The notes under the pieces: generated by a model
The model's input: only the letters and a program-made list of their open reading frames with translations
Databases searched by the model: none
Told to the model about the DNA's origin: nothing
Made by a program: the position numbers and the translations under genes
Part shown: one piece after another, positions 6,349-14,077 of the stretch
Numbering within the stretch: the first letter of the stretch is position 1
Layout: every line of letters starts with the position of its first letter
Source: Cylindrotheca closterium
Taxonomy: Eukaryota > Bacillariophyta > Bacillariophyceae > Bacillariales > Bacillariaceae
Assembly (NCBI GenBank): GCA_933822405.4
Contig: CAKOGP040001910.1
Span: 1 to 14,077 of the forward strand
Direction of reading: 5' to 3'
Length of the DNA: 14,077 nt

Positions 6349-7143
6349 TCATTGTAGGCTATCCGTCCCACTGTGACTGCCAGATGGAGCATAGCGCCGA
6401 GAAATTGTAGAGGAACCTGCAAGAGCAAGATGGGTCCATGCAGCCCCCTCCCGATGAAACAAACCAACAGTCGGCGACCAGAGCCAGTTCCAAGACTCAA
6501 AGTTGTCGTGCCAATGCCCCAGGGGTTGGAGCAGAGGGTGGTGCTGACCGTGTGAAGGCAAGAGCGCGCGGGACAGTGTTCTTTGCCAGAGTTCCCAATA
6601 TGGACGCCCGGGTCGTACCGTTCGAGGCCAGTTATATGGAGTCCGATAAGTGTCGTCGCGGAAACCGTTCCAGATGCATTGCCGGATATAGCGGCCATCA
6701 GCCGTAGTGATATCTGATACTGTGGCTACTTGCAGGAACATCCGGCACCAGTTAAGCCAGAGAAGGTCGTCCTGATCAACCTCAAGATCAATGAACAAGT
6801 CAATCAGGAGGGCGTCATGATGCCACCTTAAAGATAGGGCCGGAGAGTCAAAGGCCACATACATATCCAGAGATTCAAGCTCCTTCCATACCCTTTTAAG
6901 CCAGGTATCAGAAGCAAGAATGGATGTATTCTGGTAATCTTGCTGTAGAAGACCAAAGGAGGTACCGGTTTCCAGTTGGTGAGCCTGGAGATTGGCGTCC
7001 ATGTAGGCTCCAGGCTTTGTACCCCCCAACATATGGCGCAGGATCATCTCCAAGTGTTTGTACACTTGCTTGCCAAAGAGGTGAGGAACACCAAGGCCTT
7101 GATAATCCACCAGGGCAAAGACCACCAAACGGGGAAAGTTGCG
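6349..7143 (-). pseudogene. LINE A ORF2, connection region after RT
   Basis: One clean frame (259 codons) is separated from the RT frame by an in-frame TGA (LPKSGV-stop-RNFPR, just above 7128). It has the blocks GLGVPHLFGKQVYKHLEM, LQAHQLETGTSFGL, NTSILASDTW, DALLIDLFIDL, DLLWLNWCRMF and GLFHREGAAW. It is the direct homologue of 4925-5637, which is how LINE B was recognised as a second copy. No catalytic residues are known to me here. The frame drifts after HREGAAW, where a Ser-rich tail ends at a stop. Confidence 0.78.
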
Positions 7144-8518
7144 TCAAACACCTGACTTAGGTAAGCACACCTGGAGAACCGGTGACATAATATCCTGCCA
7201 TTGTTGAGCGTTGAGGGTAGTGAGTGCCATAGGATATTCAAGCTTCTTCAGGATTGTGGTCCGGATTAAGGGTAACACGTTGTACTTGTGTAGCAGGTGA
7301 GGCCAAAGCTGTTCGGCCCACTCTTTACCTTTAGAGACCAACTGTGCCTCTTGTGCGTTGTGATTTTCCAGTGGCGACAACATCACCCCCAGAGTACGTT
7401 CGGAATCATCTGGTTCAAGGCGACGAAGGGGTTCAATGTCACTGTATAACCCCGGTATCTTAAGGTCGAATTCCGGTGCCGCGGAGCATTTCCTACAGAA
7501 TCTCCACTGACCATTGCGAGCATCCCATTCAAAGTCAATAAGCCACCAGAAGGACTTCTCCGGATTGATTGCACCACCTGTTGCCCGAATTCCCCCCAAC
7601 CACAAGGTGGCAGCAGCCTGGACTGAGGCGCAAATATCCTCCCCAGAGTGATGGACTGTGTCACCTGCTTCAATCACGTCCGTATCGTCAACAAAACAGA
7701 AACATTGGGCTGTCACTAGTTGTGACTCTAACGCCAAAAGACACTCAAATCCATAGCCCATTGCTTCCATCATTGTGATTAACACTGAGCTCACCGAGAT
7801 CCAAATGGGGGGCGGCACCATTCCCTTGCCCACAACCTTGGAATGGCACCGCTGACGGAGGGCAAAAGCTTCTCTTGGAGTCACCAAAACCTGTGCAAAT
7901 ACGGCGGGTAGCGAAGGAGAGCATGTTGAACATCGATGATAGGACATGCCATGTCAAGCCAAACAGCAACATTGTGACGATGGCCACCCAGTCAAAGCAG
8001 GACTTGGCATCATTCGAGATCCACCCCGCTGCGCGGCGTTGAAGGATCAGTAGATCCCACACTAATTGTTTAGACAAGGCCAGGTCAATTGCTTGATGAC
8101 GTTTGCATGAGCCGCATTGCCCGTCGGGTATCAAGGAGTGCGCTTCGGCAAATTGCATGGCTGCACGGCCCGCCTTCTTATTGTTTGCCTGGGCCTCGGA
8201 ATTCATCAGCTGGATGGTGCGCATTTTAGATAGGCGGAAGTCTCCCGGCTTCTTTTTAATGGCAAAGTTCATCAGGTTTTGCCATTGAAGAGGAACAAAC
8301 CCTGTGGTGAGAGGAATGTTCCGGAAGAGGGCATCACAGTACGCTATAGATGGAGACTGGATAGCCGCCTTAAAGTGTCCATTATGTAGTCCATGAGGTT
8401 TGGATCCTTTATTCTCAGGGTTACGCGGCCAGAAGTACACGTGATCATCCTTGGAGACTTGCAAGTGGACTGGAGAGTGCCCTTTGTGAAACCGGCAGTG
8501 AGATAAGAAAGAAGCCAT
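7144..8518 (-). pseudogene. LINE A ORF2, reverse transcriptase domain split by a 1-nt frameshift
   Basis: The enzyme would copy the element RNA into DNA at the nicked target. In the first frame (8518-7745): HGLHNGHFKAA, PLQWQNLMNFAIKKKPGDFR with MRTIQLMN (fingers), GQCGSCKRHQAID, motif A NDAKSCFDWV with its Asp, and motif B GCGQGNGAAP. In the second frame (7947-7144): PIWISVSSVLI, motif C FVDDTD (7676-7693) with the Asp pair, then ATGGAINPEKSFWW (thumb side) and KKLEYPMALTTL. The frames meet at a six-base G run (7807-7812; C6 on the coding strand); one base fewer would join GAAP to IWIS. All catalytic residues are present, so the break is this indel plus the downstream TGA. QGNGA and FVDDTD together are typical of LINE RTs seen in diatoms and oomycetes. 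Confidence 0.85.
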
Positions 8519-8534
8519 AGCTGGGTCCTACAGA

Positions 8535-9185
8535 TCAGGTAATGTATAATGGCCTTCTAACAAATTTCAGCGTTGTCACCGGTAAATTTGCTATATAACG
8601 GTTTGGCCATAGGTGGAGTGGTATACGGCGCTCGTGTTTGATCATAGCGTGCCGTGTTTCTTGCATGCACCCATCTTCTACCAGGCGGCGGTCAGTGATG
8701 GTCCGGAGACTCGTAGTACCATCTGATAAGTGTTCTTCAATTTGAATAGCCTGAAGGTCCCCTGTAGATCCTTTGCTCTGGGCGCAACAACGGTGTCTCG
8801 CCTCCTCTCTTTGCTTCATTTGTTGTAACCGAAAAAATCTATCACGGGCCTTCCGAGACTTCCACTGATGCTTCTTTGCGTCCTTGGTTTGGACTGTCAA
8901 GAAGTCTTTCCTCCATTGAGCTGCGTAGGTGTGCTTGGCCTGCTTGTACAAGGAGCGCTCTTGCTTCAGGCAGTCCTCCAGATCAACCGCTGACTTCCTC
9001 CAAGCTTGTGGCAACTTCTTCTTCATCAACCGGCGAACTCTGCACGAACTCACATGGCAACCCTTCTTGCCTTTCAACAGAAGCTTCCACAGGCTCATAC
9101 AATCCCAGAATCCCTGCATTTTTGGTGACCAGGGAACTTTACCTGGAGCTAAGGCCCGGCACCTCTCTTCCGCCTGACGCCTCAC
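8535..9185 (-). pseudogene. LINE A ORF2, basic linker between endonuclease and RT
   Basis: An open frame of 216 codons rich in Lys, Arg and Gln. It begins RRQAEERCRALAPGKVPWSP, continues to FWDCMSLWKLLLKGKKG and contains coiled-coil-like stretches (LEDCLKQERSLYKQAKHTY, FFRLQQMKQREEARHR). APE-type LINEs usually have such a segment after the endonuclease, with a VPWSP-like motif and a tryptophan-containing helix. It overlaps the endonuclease frame by four bases through a frameshift near 9183, and another frame change precedes RT. No enzymatic role is proposed. Confidence 0.65.
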
Positions 9186-10310
9186 AGTATTCTGTGTAAA
9201 CAGTTGTATTTGCGCACCAAGGAAGGAGTCATCTGGTGTCCCAGGTGGTCAATACGCTTATTCAGCTTATTCAATCTCTCTGGGATGGAGTACTTGGCAT
9301 AACCTTTGTGAACCAATTGAAGATATTTGCGTACAGATCGAGAGTCTTGGAGGGACAACTTCCGTGGCTTGAAGTTGGATTTCTGAGGTTGGAAGTTGCC
9401 CAAGGAGGCGGAAAGATCAATGTCAATCCACAAGCCGCGATGATCGCAATCAAAGAATTCGTCAAAGGCGTAGTACCCACCCGCAAGGATTGGTACGCCC
9501 AAAGTGGTGAAGATACCATCAATTGGAATGTTCTGTTGGTTGCGCTGGTGGGTCGCTTGTGGTGGATGGTGTTTTAGGATCGCCTCCTCAAGACCGTAGG
9601 CCCGGAAGCGGTGGTGGATAGACTGGGGTGCGTTAACAGTGACATCCTCGTTTGCATCTATACCCAAAACCACCTCACATCCTTCATCATGCCATTTGGT
9701 GATCTGTTTGCAAAGATTGTCCACAAAAACTTTCTTTGATTTACTTTTTGATTCACTGCATGAAAGTGAAGCCTGTGTTGTGCCCATACTGTAGATCCAC
9801 CAAGGCCTTACTTGTTGGGACAATACGCGGAGACCACCACCAAGTCCTTGGAGATTGGACCACAAACTAAATCATTTACCTCAACCAAAGAGTCCTGAAC
9901 ATTACCCCCATGGGCTTTCAACTTCCTTCCTTGGAGACAAACATAGGCCCATCATCCTAAACCCATCGGTCTCTGCCAGCTTCCTTAGCCCTGTGCGCCA
10001 CTTGGTTCAAAACGGTTGTGATGCACCCGCCCCATTGTACCGCCGAGGTGGCAGCAGATCTGTCCTGATGCCGATTGTAAGCTACCGACAAGTAAAACCC
10101 TTTTTGCTCGGACTTCATCGTAGCTTGGCAGAGTCTGTCACTTCAACCGTGACCTTCATTGATAGAAGGCCAAAACGTCTTGGCCTCTGCCAACAACGCA
10201 ATTCCCACTCATTCTTCCTTCAGCCAGGAGTTGATCTGTTGCTGCTTGGAGTCATTGCCATTTTCTGGTAATCCGTTGACATTCTGGAAACCGATTTGAG
10301 TAGCCAGTGA
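9182..10310 (-). pseudogene. LINE A ORF2, APE-type endonuclease domain
   Basis: The domain would nick genomic DNA to prime reverse transcription. N-terminal half (10310-9866), broken by several stops (first TGA at 10209-10211) and a frameshift: IGFQNVNGLPENG (Asn motif), then ALLAEAKTFWPS (catalytic Glu motif), then AVQWGGCITTVLNQVAHR. C-terminal half in one open frame (9865-9182): VVLGIDANEDV (Asp/Asn motif), NIPIDGIFTTLGV (second Asp) and CDHRGLWIDIDL (the Asp-His pair, often SDH in relatives, here CDH). This order is that of the exonuclease-endonuclease-phosphatase fold. The active-site residues survive but the reading frame does not. Confidence 0.8.
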
Positions 10311-11380
10311 GGAATGACGGCGGTGATCATCGCCAGACCAATCCCCTGCTGGAAGAGAACGTAAATATTTGTCAAGTGAAGCATGGGAGACTCCACTTGA
10401 CGGGCCACTAATACGGGATCTTCTGCCTGCACGCCGTGACCTAGCTGCAGACGATCATGGGCCTCTCATGGCCCGCTCCGCGGGCGGACCGAGAGGATTT
10501 ACTGGCGCCATCACTGGCGCCTTCCCAGGAGGAGGAGAGAAGAATGGAGACCCTCCACCTCGCGGAGTAGACACAGTAGGAGATGAGGTTTGGCTCTCAT
10601 CTTGAGACGCGGCAGTAGTGTTGTCCCCTTCCATGTGGGACGTGTCTACTTGAACAGCCGAGGCTGCCGAGGGTTGGGCAGAAGATGGTTCCTGAAATTG
10701 GACACCTGCACTTGTGCAGGCCTTCTTGGCTGGTTGTTTTGGTGGCTTGCCCTGCTTGGTGGCCTTCTTTGGTTGTGTCACTGTGTTGGGAACCATGGTG
10801 CTCTGCCCGGTGGATGACTTGCCTTAGGTTTTGTCGCTAGATCTGACCGGTGGAGTCAATGCTTGACGGTCAGGAGACACGCGATTGTTGTGGGGTAGAG
10901 TGGGAGATGGCTGAATCATCATGGTAGGTAGATGGCTGGCCTGACTCTGGAGGGCAGCGAGCTGTGCTTGCAGTGCCGCATTGTCAGCACGTTGTTGTGC
11001 CAAGGCGCGTTCCTGAGCCTCCAGTGCATTGTCCCAAATCTCAATCTCATTGAAGGCATCTTCCAGTTGTTGCTCCCGTTCCTGCATCTTGTCCATCATT
11101 CCCGTCACGGTCTTCCCATCATCAATGTCTTTGTTGTTAGCCATATCCAAATCAATGGAAAGTTGACCATCTTAGACATCCGTTGCGTCTTCCATCACAT
11201 TGTCCAGAAACTCCAGTGCTTCTTCCACTGCGTCTGGCGATGCGGTAGCCTCCACTGCACGGAGAGTGTTTGTGCACCATTTGAGGTTCTTACGTCGAGC
11301 CATACTGATCTCTGATTGCGGAACCCATTTACGGAGGACTTGGTCGGTTTTTGTCAGAGTTGGCTCATACAGGTGATGAG
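10311..11380 (-). pseudogene. LINE A coiled-coil and Pro/Ser-rich region between ORF1 and the endonuclease
   Basis: A single reading frame runs from about 11378 to the endonuclease start, interrupted by stops at 11172-11174 (TAA), 10824-10826 (TAA) and 10455-10457 (TGA). The order is TKTDQVLRKWVPQSE, ALEFLDNVMEDATDV, and a long Gln/Glu/Ala heptad stretch (about 11100-10940, including EREQQLEDAFNEIEIWDNAL) that should form a coiled coil. A Lys-rich stretch (QPKKATKQGKPPKQPAKKA), a Ser/Pro/Ala-rich linker and SLDKYLRSLPAGDW follow. It may be the end of ORF1, where a coiled coil would trimerise the protein, or the N-terminus of ORF2, since the same frame enters the endonuclease. The TAA at 11172, followed shortly by an ATG (MANNKDIDDG), could be a real boundary between the two ORFs. 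Confidence 0.55.
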
Positions 11381-12455
11381 TCAGAAAGGGACCAAGCCCC
11401 TCAAGACGTTACAAGCCAATTGTCCAAACTTCTTGCGACACACCAGGATGTAGGTGCCCTCCATCTCGCCTGGTAGAACCATCAAGAACAGCGGACCGGA
11501 CTTGTGAAGCACCTGATCATTCTTCAGCTTATGGTCAGCAACTTCAGCCATTTTCCATTGGGCTGGGGAGAGATCGTTAAGGAACAGATTCTCATTATCA
11601 GTGATCAACTTCTTCTTCTTCTTTGCCTTTGTTGCCGCCTTCTTAGACCAAACTTCTGTGAATTGACCGCCTTTAGAGCCAGAGGATTCATTGGGATCTT
11701 CGTCAGAAGAGTCATTGTCTGAGTCATCAGCCTCAGTTGTTGATTGGGGGGCATGAGAAGCTTTGTCGGCTTGAGCTGGGGTTGCCTTGATCGACAAGAG
11801 AAGCTTAAACAAGGTGCATGAGCCAAACATAGTAGTCGTTGCGAATTTGAACATCCCAGGAAGATCCATGACCGAATACAGGATCTCTGTCAGGATGTAG
11901 TAATCACGTAGTTTGCTAATAAGGGTGAGGGTAGCATCCTTGACCGGACCACAGGCCTTCACACTGATCAATCCCTGTTGAGCAGACTTCCAATCACTAA
12001 TAAATGTAGCCGGAGCAGCAAAGGGGAAGTCTGGCTTTGCTGTGCATGGATTCAGAAGGCTTCTTAATTCTCGGTCCACTCGTTTGGCATGAATCTTGCG
12101 AGTGTACCCATGAGGACTTGTTACACTGGGAGAACGTTTGTTGAATTTAGCACGTCCTGTGTAAGGTGTAGAAACCCAATCCATCTTGATTCCAATAGGG
12201 ATAGAGAAGTCAAAGTGACGCATGATTTCTTTCGCATAGGCTTCAAAGTTAACCTCCGGTGGAATGAAGGCAAAGCAACCCACATTAACAATGTCCCCAT
12301 ATTGAAGCGGCAAAGGGTAACATCAGGCACCGTGACCCTGGGAACGGAGACCAGTGTGAAGATAGTCCTGTACTGCCTCTTCCGACGTGTCCCTTGCAAA
12401 GCCGACCTGCATTCGGGTACGTAGTTTCTTCTCTTGCTGTTGGTTGCTGCATAAG
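11381..12455 (-). pseudogene. LINE A ORF1 (gag-like), central and C-terminal part
   Basis: This frame follows a frameshift near 12455: QQQEKKLRTRMQVGF, DTSEEAVQDYLHTGL, a TGA (12323-12325), then an open stretch of 310 codons. Visible parts are PLQYGDIVNVGCFAFIPPEV, MDWVSTPYTGRAKFN, YILTEILYSVMDLPGMFKF, an acidic tract (TEADDSDNDSSDEDPNESS), a basic tract (KKAATKAKKKKK) and a C-terminal block GTYILVCRKKFGQLACNVL. Its position upstream of the endonuclease on the same strand implies a LINE ORF1 or nucleic-acid chaperone, the product that would package element RNA. I see no CCHC knuckle and cannot name a domain family, so the assignment rests mainly on position. Another frameshift occurs at the 3' end near 11381. 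Confidence 0.6.
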
Positions 12456-13253
12456 GAGAATTCCCATATTCCATATCGCAGTAAAGACTCAGGGCCCGGT
12501 AGGACAAAATTTTGTTGCGTAACTCAACCAAGTTCCGGATCCACCGATTCTGTTGTTTATAAGTGTCATCGGAGATAGGGAGAATCTTCAACTTGTGAAA
12601 GGAGTTGTTCAAAGCTTCCTCCATTGATGTCAGCACCGCAGATAAAATTGCCTCAGCAACCGTGCCGGAGTCGGATCCCAAGTAATTTGTCGCAAATGTG
12701 GTCTCAAAAATATGACATCTGCATGTCATCCCATCCAAGTTAACTTGAATTAATTTGTTAAGTTTCTCAGCAAGGGTGGGCGGTGGAGGTAGGCAACGTG
12801 GAGGTGGAGCTATATGTATCAATGAAGAGCTGTCCTGAGAGACCTCAGTTGGGCTTGTCAAGCTGTCAACCGCCATGTTGTCGTCTTCTGACCTCACCAG
12901 TGCTTCTACAGATTCTGTCTGAACCCCCCCCCATTGCTCACCGCATCATCATCCTCATTATCATCATCATCTGAAGAAAGTGGTGGGCGTCTTGGATTGT
13001 TTCGGACCTCCGTCACTAGTATTTCATCGTCATCATTGTCCTGATTTGGTTGTTGGTAGGCATCACCGTCAATAGTAGTGGCATCATTGTCCACAGCCTC
13101 GGCATTGTCAGCATTTTCCCCACTCGATCCGTCATCATCCACCAGTGCATCATATCTATTGTCAGTCAGATTACGATGACCCTTCCTTTGATCCACTAAA
13201 GTCGTTTTGTTCAAATGAGACGGGCCTACCGCATTGTCCAAATGGTCATTCAT
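12456..13253 (-). pseudogene. LINE A ORF1 (gag-like), N-terminal acidic part
   Basis: The ATG at 13251-13253 is the first in frame after a TGA about 18 codons upstream, so I take it as the start. NLTDNRYDALVDDDGSSG is followed by very acidic Asp/Asn/Glu runs (NQDNDDDE, LSSDDDDNEDDD). A run of nine G on the coding strand (12924-12932) shifts the frame; the protein continues as VQTESVEALVRSEDD, TLAEKLNKLIQVNLDG, AEAILSAVLTSMEEALN and NRWIRNLVELRNKILSYR to about 12455. The second part looks helical. No domain is recognised; the ORF1 assignment comes from its place 5' of the endonuclease and RT. GTG at 12895-12897 could mimic a start for the second segment but lies within the continuous homologous frame. 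Confidence 0.58.
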
Positions 13254-13307
13254 TGGATCACTGATCTTCTGAATTGCATGTTGAATATGATGATTTGAAC
13301 TTTCTGG

Positions 13308-13870
13308 TCAGAAAAAGGACTGAAAAGGTGCCAAACGTTTTTGTTTGATACCACGGATGATTGGCAAAGGCGGCTTGTTATAGTAGTTGTCGTCAAAGGT
13401 TTTTGCCCATGGATAATCAAACATTTCAGAACAAATCAACCAAAAGCCAACAAACGGATTTTCCAGACGAAGGCAAGGATCCCCGACAAAGAATTGATTG
13501 TTGTGCTGGTTTTTCTCAAATTTGTCAATACCAAAGAACAAGAAAGGGTTCTGCAATGAAATTTGCATTGCAAGAACTGGCAGTGACCAGACGTCTTCGG
13601 CTGCTTTATCCTTGATTGTGTAGAGATCAAAAGAGGAGATGAGATATTGAGCCAGTTGGGCATTGTCAGAGTTGAGATAAGTAAAAATCTGAAGAAATCA
13701 ATTGTTGCACGTTGATGTGCCTGCATAGTCGTTGAACAGGGCATCAAATCGCAAACAAGGTTGATTCCAAGCACCTGGATATCGATCATCCCAGGCTGCA
13801 CATAAGGCGTTGTCTGTGTTGGGATATGACGAAATATGAGTTTTTACGTTCCGAAAAGAAACTATTCAAG
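13308..13870 (-). pseudogene. Unrecognised coding-like sequence upstream of LINE A ORF1
   Basis: One minus-strand frame runs from a TGA near 13870 to TAA at 13308, interrupted only by TGA at 13698-13700. It has protein-like composition with many aromatic residues: SSYPNTDNALCAAWDDRYPG, FDALFNDYAG, TYLNSDNAQLAQYLISSFDL, DVWSLPVLAMQISLQNPFLF, NNQFFVGDPC, NPFVGFWLICSEMFDYPW and a basic end. It ends about 55 bp before the LINE A ORF1 start on the same strand. I recognise no family. It may be an extra upstream ORF of the LINE, a host gene hit by the LINE, or part of another element. The upstream edge is uncertain because the frame changes near 13870. Confidence 0.45.
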
Positions 13871-13881
13871 TACGAAGTTTT

Positions 13882-13915
13882 CGACATGTACGATCGTACT
13901 TTGATCGTGATGTCG
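13882..13915. other. Imperfect hairpin with nested stems
   Basis: CGACAT (13882-13887) pairs with ATGTCG (13910-13915), and inside it ACGATC (13890-13895) pairs with GATCGT (13903-13908). The left arm also holds a perfect 12-bp palindrome, GTACGATCGTAC (13888-13899). Function unknown; possibly a transposon end or a terminator-like structure. Confidence 0.5.
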
Positions 13916-14077
13916 GGATTTGCCACAAGTATGCCGGACGCAAGTCTGTTGGACAAACTACATCCACACAAAAAGGGAATGACCCCATACAAGTGAGATA
14001 TCGATGTTGTGTACAATGCAGTAGGGAATAATACAATATGTCCCAAAGTACTGTATCCAACACAGAATCGTCGTAGA
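13916..14077. other. Right edge, nothing recognised
   Basis: Short minus-strand frames continue (for example TDLRPAYLWQIP) but show no motif I know. I see no repeat or RNA structure apart from the neighbouring hairpin. Confidence 0.3.

Larger units (their letters stand above)
93..13253 (-). mobile_element. LINE A: outer APE-type non-LTR retrotransposon, interrupted by LINE B
   Basis: Read on the minus strand, the domains come in the order of an APE-type LINE with a terminal RNase H: gag-like ORF1, endonuclease, basic linker, reverse transcriptase, connection region and RNase H, up to position 5638. The missing C-terminal part (zinc finger and terminal domain) lies at 890-93. Between them is LINE B. 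The split falls at the same residue in both halves: A stops after VDGMA-VN, and the left part begins with V-N-G-M-T-A. Aligned with the uninterrupted B protein, the left part is nearly the same length from there to the next conserved block (43 against 44 residues). Every domain has stops or frameshifts, so the element is dead. The true 5' and 3' termini are not seen; coordinates cover recognisable coding homology only. Confidence 0.72.

Noticed and set aside
5638..7143. Tandem duplication of the connection region within one element
   Set aside because: The two copies differ at about half of their residues, and the second continues to a complete C-terminus, which fits a separate truncated insertion.
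9855..10271. Plus-strand ORF of 138 codons
   Set aside because: It is antisense to the broken endonuclease N-terminal half, whose motifs (FQNVNGL, LLAEAKTFW, QWGG) are on the minus strand.
10209..13253. Reassigned stop codons explaining the in-frame TAA and TGA
   Set aside because: Both TAA and TGA interrupt frames, together with frameshifts and lost catalytic residues; ordinary pseudogene decay is simpler, and the Copia RNase H and other frames use normal stops.

Overview
The window looks like repeat-dense nuclear DNA of a protist, most likely a diatom or another stramenopile. This is an inference from the families: a Copia element whose RNase H resembles diatom CoDi elements, and APE-type LINEs with QGNGA and FVDDTD reverse transcriptase motifs and a terminal RNase H plus CPRC...H...C finger. 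I see no bacterial operon, no RNA gene and no convincing intact host gene. Nearly all recognisable coding homology is on the minus strand and is decayed by frameshifts and stops.

The layout is best read as three retrotransposons nested inside one another. The outermost, LINE A, enters from the right. A gag-like ORF1 starts at 13253, followed by a coiled-coil and Pro/Ser-rich stretch, an APE endonuclease (about 10310 to 9182), a basic linker (9185-8535), reverse transcriptase (8518-7144), a connection region (7143-6349) and RNase H (6348-5638). At 5638, just after the last RNase H aspartate, A is cut by LINE B. B is a diverged, 5'-truncated copy running from its own connection region (5637) through RNase H and zinc finger to about 891. 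A then resumes at 890 and runs to about 93 with the C-terminal part it lacked at 5638. The two A/B junctions carry a similar sequence of about 20 bp (5638-5657 and 867-890), as expected for a target-site duplication.

B is itself split by a 1.5-kb Copia element (3408-4924) with 172- and 181-bp LTRs. The Copia element is internally deleted: a leader rich in tandem repeats is joined directly to RNase H. B's RNase H also contains an insert of about 235 bp (2700-2935) whose plus strand is open.

To the right of A's ORF1, positions 13308-13870 hold a coding-like but interrupted sequence I do not recognise, and beyond it a hairpin.

The most interesting points are the datable nesting order, a CpG-biased transition pattern (five of six LTR-LTR substitutions, and both Asp-to-Asn changes in A's RNase H), a 35-bp minisatellite with 70-bp higher-order structure in the Copia leader, and the two unexplained coding-like segments.
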